Shown here in pieces: positions 61,698-64,000 of a DNA stretch of 64,000 nucleotides. The stretch is from Odiellus spinosus. Taxonomy: Eukaryota; Arthropoda; Arachnida; Opiliones; Phalangiidae. Numbering within the stretch: position 1 is the first letter of the stretch; each line of letters begins with the position of its first letter. The translations under genes were made by a program, and so were the position numbers. The stretch is taken from contig CAWUCO010000268.1 of NCBI GenBank assembly GCA_963920705.1, positions 558,001 through 622,000 on the forward strand. The letters run 5' to 3'. The notes under the pieces are model-generated. The model saw nothing but the letters and a program-made list of their open reading frames with translations. It did no database searches and had not been told where the DNA came from.

Positions 61698-64000
61698 GCA
61701 ATTTAGACAAAACCAAAGTCATTCGAAAGAGCAATTAATGGACAGTCTAAATAATAAGAGTTTTCAAAAATCCGTTGAAAAACAAGAAAAATATGGCCAA
61801 TTCAAGAAACCATACAATATCAAAATAGTCAAATTTCAGATTTTAAAAATTCGCTTTTTGATATTAGATGTTTTTGAATTTTCTATATTTTCCATGTTTT
61901 TCAACGGATTTTCCAAAACTCTTGTTTTTTAAATAGACCAATATTTGCTCTTTCGAGTGGTCTTAATTATGTCTAAATCGCTTAAAAATCAAAAGTTTTG
62001 TGTCCATTTGAATCCAATAATCTTGGATTTTTAAGCGTTTTTGCTTAATTTTAACCAATTTTATATTTGTCACGTTTTGGCAATTTAGACAAAACCAAAG
62101 TCATTCGAAAGAGCAATTAATGGACAGTCTAAATAATAAGAGTTTTCAAAAATCCGTTGAAAAACAAGAAAAATATGGCCAATTCAAGAAACCATACAAT
62201 ATCAAAATAGTCAAATTTCAGATTTTAAAATTTCGCTTTTTGATATTAGATGTTTTTGAATTGGCTATATTTTCCATGTTTTTCAACGGATTTTCCAAAA
62301 CTCTTGTTTTTTAGATAGACCAATATTTGCTCTTTCGAGTGGTCTTAATTTTGTCTAAATCGCTTAAAAATCAAAGGTTTTGTGTCCATTTGAATCCAAT
62401 AATCTTGGATTTTAAAGCGTTTTTGCTTAATTTTAACCAATTTTATATTTGTCACGTTTTGGCAATTTAGGCAAAACTTAAGTCATTCGAAAGAGCAATT
62501 AATGGACAGTCTAAATAATAAGAGTTTTCAAAAATCCGTTGAAAAACAAGAAAAATATGGCCAATTCAAGAAACCATACAATATCAAAATAGTCAAATTT
62601 CAGATTTTAAAAATTCGCTTTTTGATATTAGATGTTTTTGAATTGGCTATATTTTCCATGTTTTTCAACGGATTTTCCAAAACTCTTGTTTTTTAGATAG
62701 ACCAATATTTGCTCTTTCGAGTGGTCTTAATTTTGTCTAAATCGCTTAAAAATCAAAAGTTTTGTGTCCATTTGAATCCAATAATCTTGGATTTTTAAGC
62801 GTTTTTGCTTAATTTTAACCAATTTTATATTTGTCACGTTTTGGCAATTTAGACAAAACCAAAGTCATTCGAAAGAGCAATTAATGGACAGTCTAAATAA
62901 TAAGAGTTTTCAAAAATCCGTTGAAAAACAAGAAAAATATGGCCAATTCAAGAAATCATACAATATCAAAATAGTCAAATTTCAGATTTTAAAAATTCGC
63001 TTTTTGATATTAGATGTTTTTTGAATTGTCCATATTTTCCATGTTTTTCAACGGATTTTCCAAAACTCTTGCTTTTAGATAGACCAATATTTGCTCTTTC
63101 GAGTGTTCTTAAATTTGTCTAAATCGCTTAAAAATCAAAAGTTTTGTGTCCATTTGAATCCAATAATCTTGGATTTTTAGCGTTTTTGCTTAATTTTAAC
63201 CAATTTTACACTTGTCACGTTTTGGCAATTTAGACAAAACCAAAGTCATTCGAAAGAGCAATTAATGGACAGTCTAAATAATAAGAGTTTTCAAAAATCC
63301 GTTGAAAAACAAGAAAAATATGGCCAATTCAAGAAACCATACAATATCAAAATAGTCAAATTTCAGATATTAAAAATTCGCTTTTTGATATTAGATGATT
63401 TTGAATTGGCTATATTTTCCATGTTTTTCAACGGATTTTCCAAAACTCTTGTTTTTTAGATAGACCAATATTTGCTCTTTCGAGTGGTCTTAATTATGTC
63501 TAAATCGCTTAAAAATCAAAAGTTTTGTGTCCATTTGAATCCAATAATCTTGGATTTTTAAGCGTTTTTGCTTAATTTTAACCAATTTTATATTTGTCAC
63601 GTTTTGGCAATTTAGACAAAACCAAAGTCATTCGAAAGAGCAATTAATGGACAGTCTAAATAATAAGAGTTTTCAAAAATCCGTTGAAAAACAAGAAAAA
63701 TATGGCCAATTCAAGAAACCATACAATATCAAAATAGTCAAATTTCAGATTTTAAAAATTCGCTTTTTGATATTAGATGTTTTTGAATTGGCTATATTTT
63801 CGATGTTTTTCAACGGATTTTCCAAAACTCTTGTTTTTTAGTTAGACCAATATTTGCTCTTTCGAGTGGTCTTAATTATGTCTAAATCGCTAAAAAATCA
63901 AAAGTTTTGTGTCCATTTGAATCCAATTATCTTGGATTTTTAAGCGTTTTTGCTTAATTTTAACCAATTTTATATTTGTCACGTTTTGGCAATTTAGACA

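Larger units (their letters stand above)
56509..64000. repeat. Right satellite DNA array, same monomer, about 20 copies
   Basis: Seen: the same satellite resumes in the same orientation, in mid-monomer at ATTAGATG, and runs off the window end. Its variants differ in mix from the left array. Markers include AAACCCGTTG, AGACAAATATTTGC, a T-short CTTGTTTTTAGATAG, CACGTCTTGG with AGGCAAAACTTAAG, and GAGCAATCAATGG. They recur with 4- and 5-monomer spacing. From about 61.3 kb onward adjacent monomers are nearly uniform, mostly 382 bp with the T5 state, as in a simple recently amplified stretch. Confidence 0.97.

Overview
The window is almost entirely satellite DNA from a eukaryotic genome. A head-to-tail array of an AT-rich monomer of about 382-383 bp fills 1-50934 (about 133 copies) and resumes at 56509-64000 (about 20 copies). 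No rRNA, tRNA, CRISPR or conventional protein gene is visible. Many short open frames of 60-93 codons recur at the monomer period. They are the same stretch of satellite read again and again, and I do not treat them as genes. The organism cannot be named from sequence alone. A long simple satellite array, TATA and TCAKTY initiator-like motifs, AATAAA signals and a degenerate TTAGG-like motif fit an arthropod, plausibly an insect. That is inference. The array is probably pericentromeric, centromeric or other constitutive heterochromatin.

Satellite layout. Each monomer carries a long internal inverted repeat. In the monomer at 61316-61697 two gapless 108-bp arms match at 88 positions around a 68-bp centre. 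A second 12-bp inverted repeat lies in the remainder of the unit. Diagnostic point variants show nested higher-order repeats (HORs) and block duplications. These are a 4-mer at the left edge, 3-mers near 3.3-4.6 kb and 32.4-35.8 kb, blocks copied over 3, 5, 7, 10 and 16 kb distances, a clean 7-mer tandem duplication at about 24.72-30.08 kb, and 4/5-mer repeats in the right array. The array falls into zones of different variants, consistent with local waves of unequal exchange.

The island. At 50935-56508 the satellite is interrupted by 5574 bp of unrelated, mostly unique sequence. The break falls at the same base of one monomer on both sides. The tetranucleotide ATTA is present at both edges, and the HOR register continues across the break as if nothing were missing. 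This is what one clean insertion with a 3-4 bp target duplication would leave. The left edge is a perfect 24-bp palindrome that starts a segment present twice in direct orientation (50935-about 51635 and 52217-about 53003). Between the two copies lies a compact gene-like unit: TATA box, initiator, a 64-codon frame with a C-terminal hydrophobic segment, and AATAAA. After the second copy come a 16-bp minisatellite, a 90-bp spaced repeat of a TTAGG-like motif, two GGCC hairpins followed by T-runs, splice-acceptor and polyadenylation-like signals, and about 1.5 kb in which I see nothing. The right edge is a 930-bp foldback element whose 359-bp arms differ at one position, each arm built from two 145-bp tandem units.

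What works together. The satellite appears to evolve by concerted exchange. The island looks like a non-autonomous or decayed mobile unit, or composite, that landed in it. No transposase, integrase, reverse transcriptase or other recognisable enzyme is visible in the window, so the mobilising machinery is unknown.
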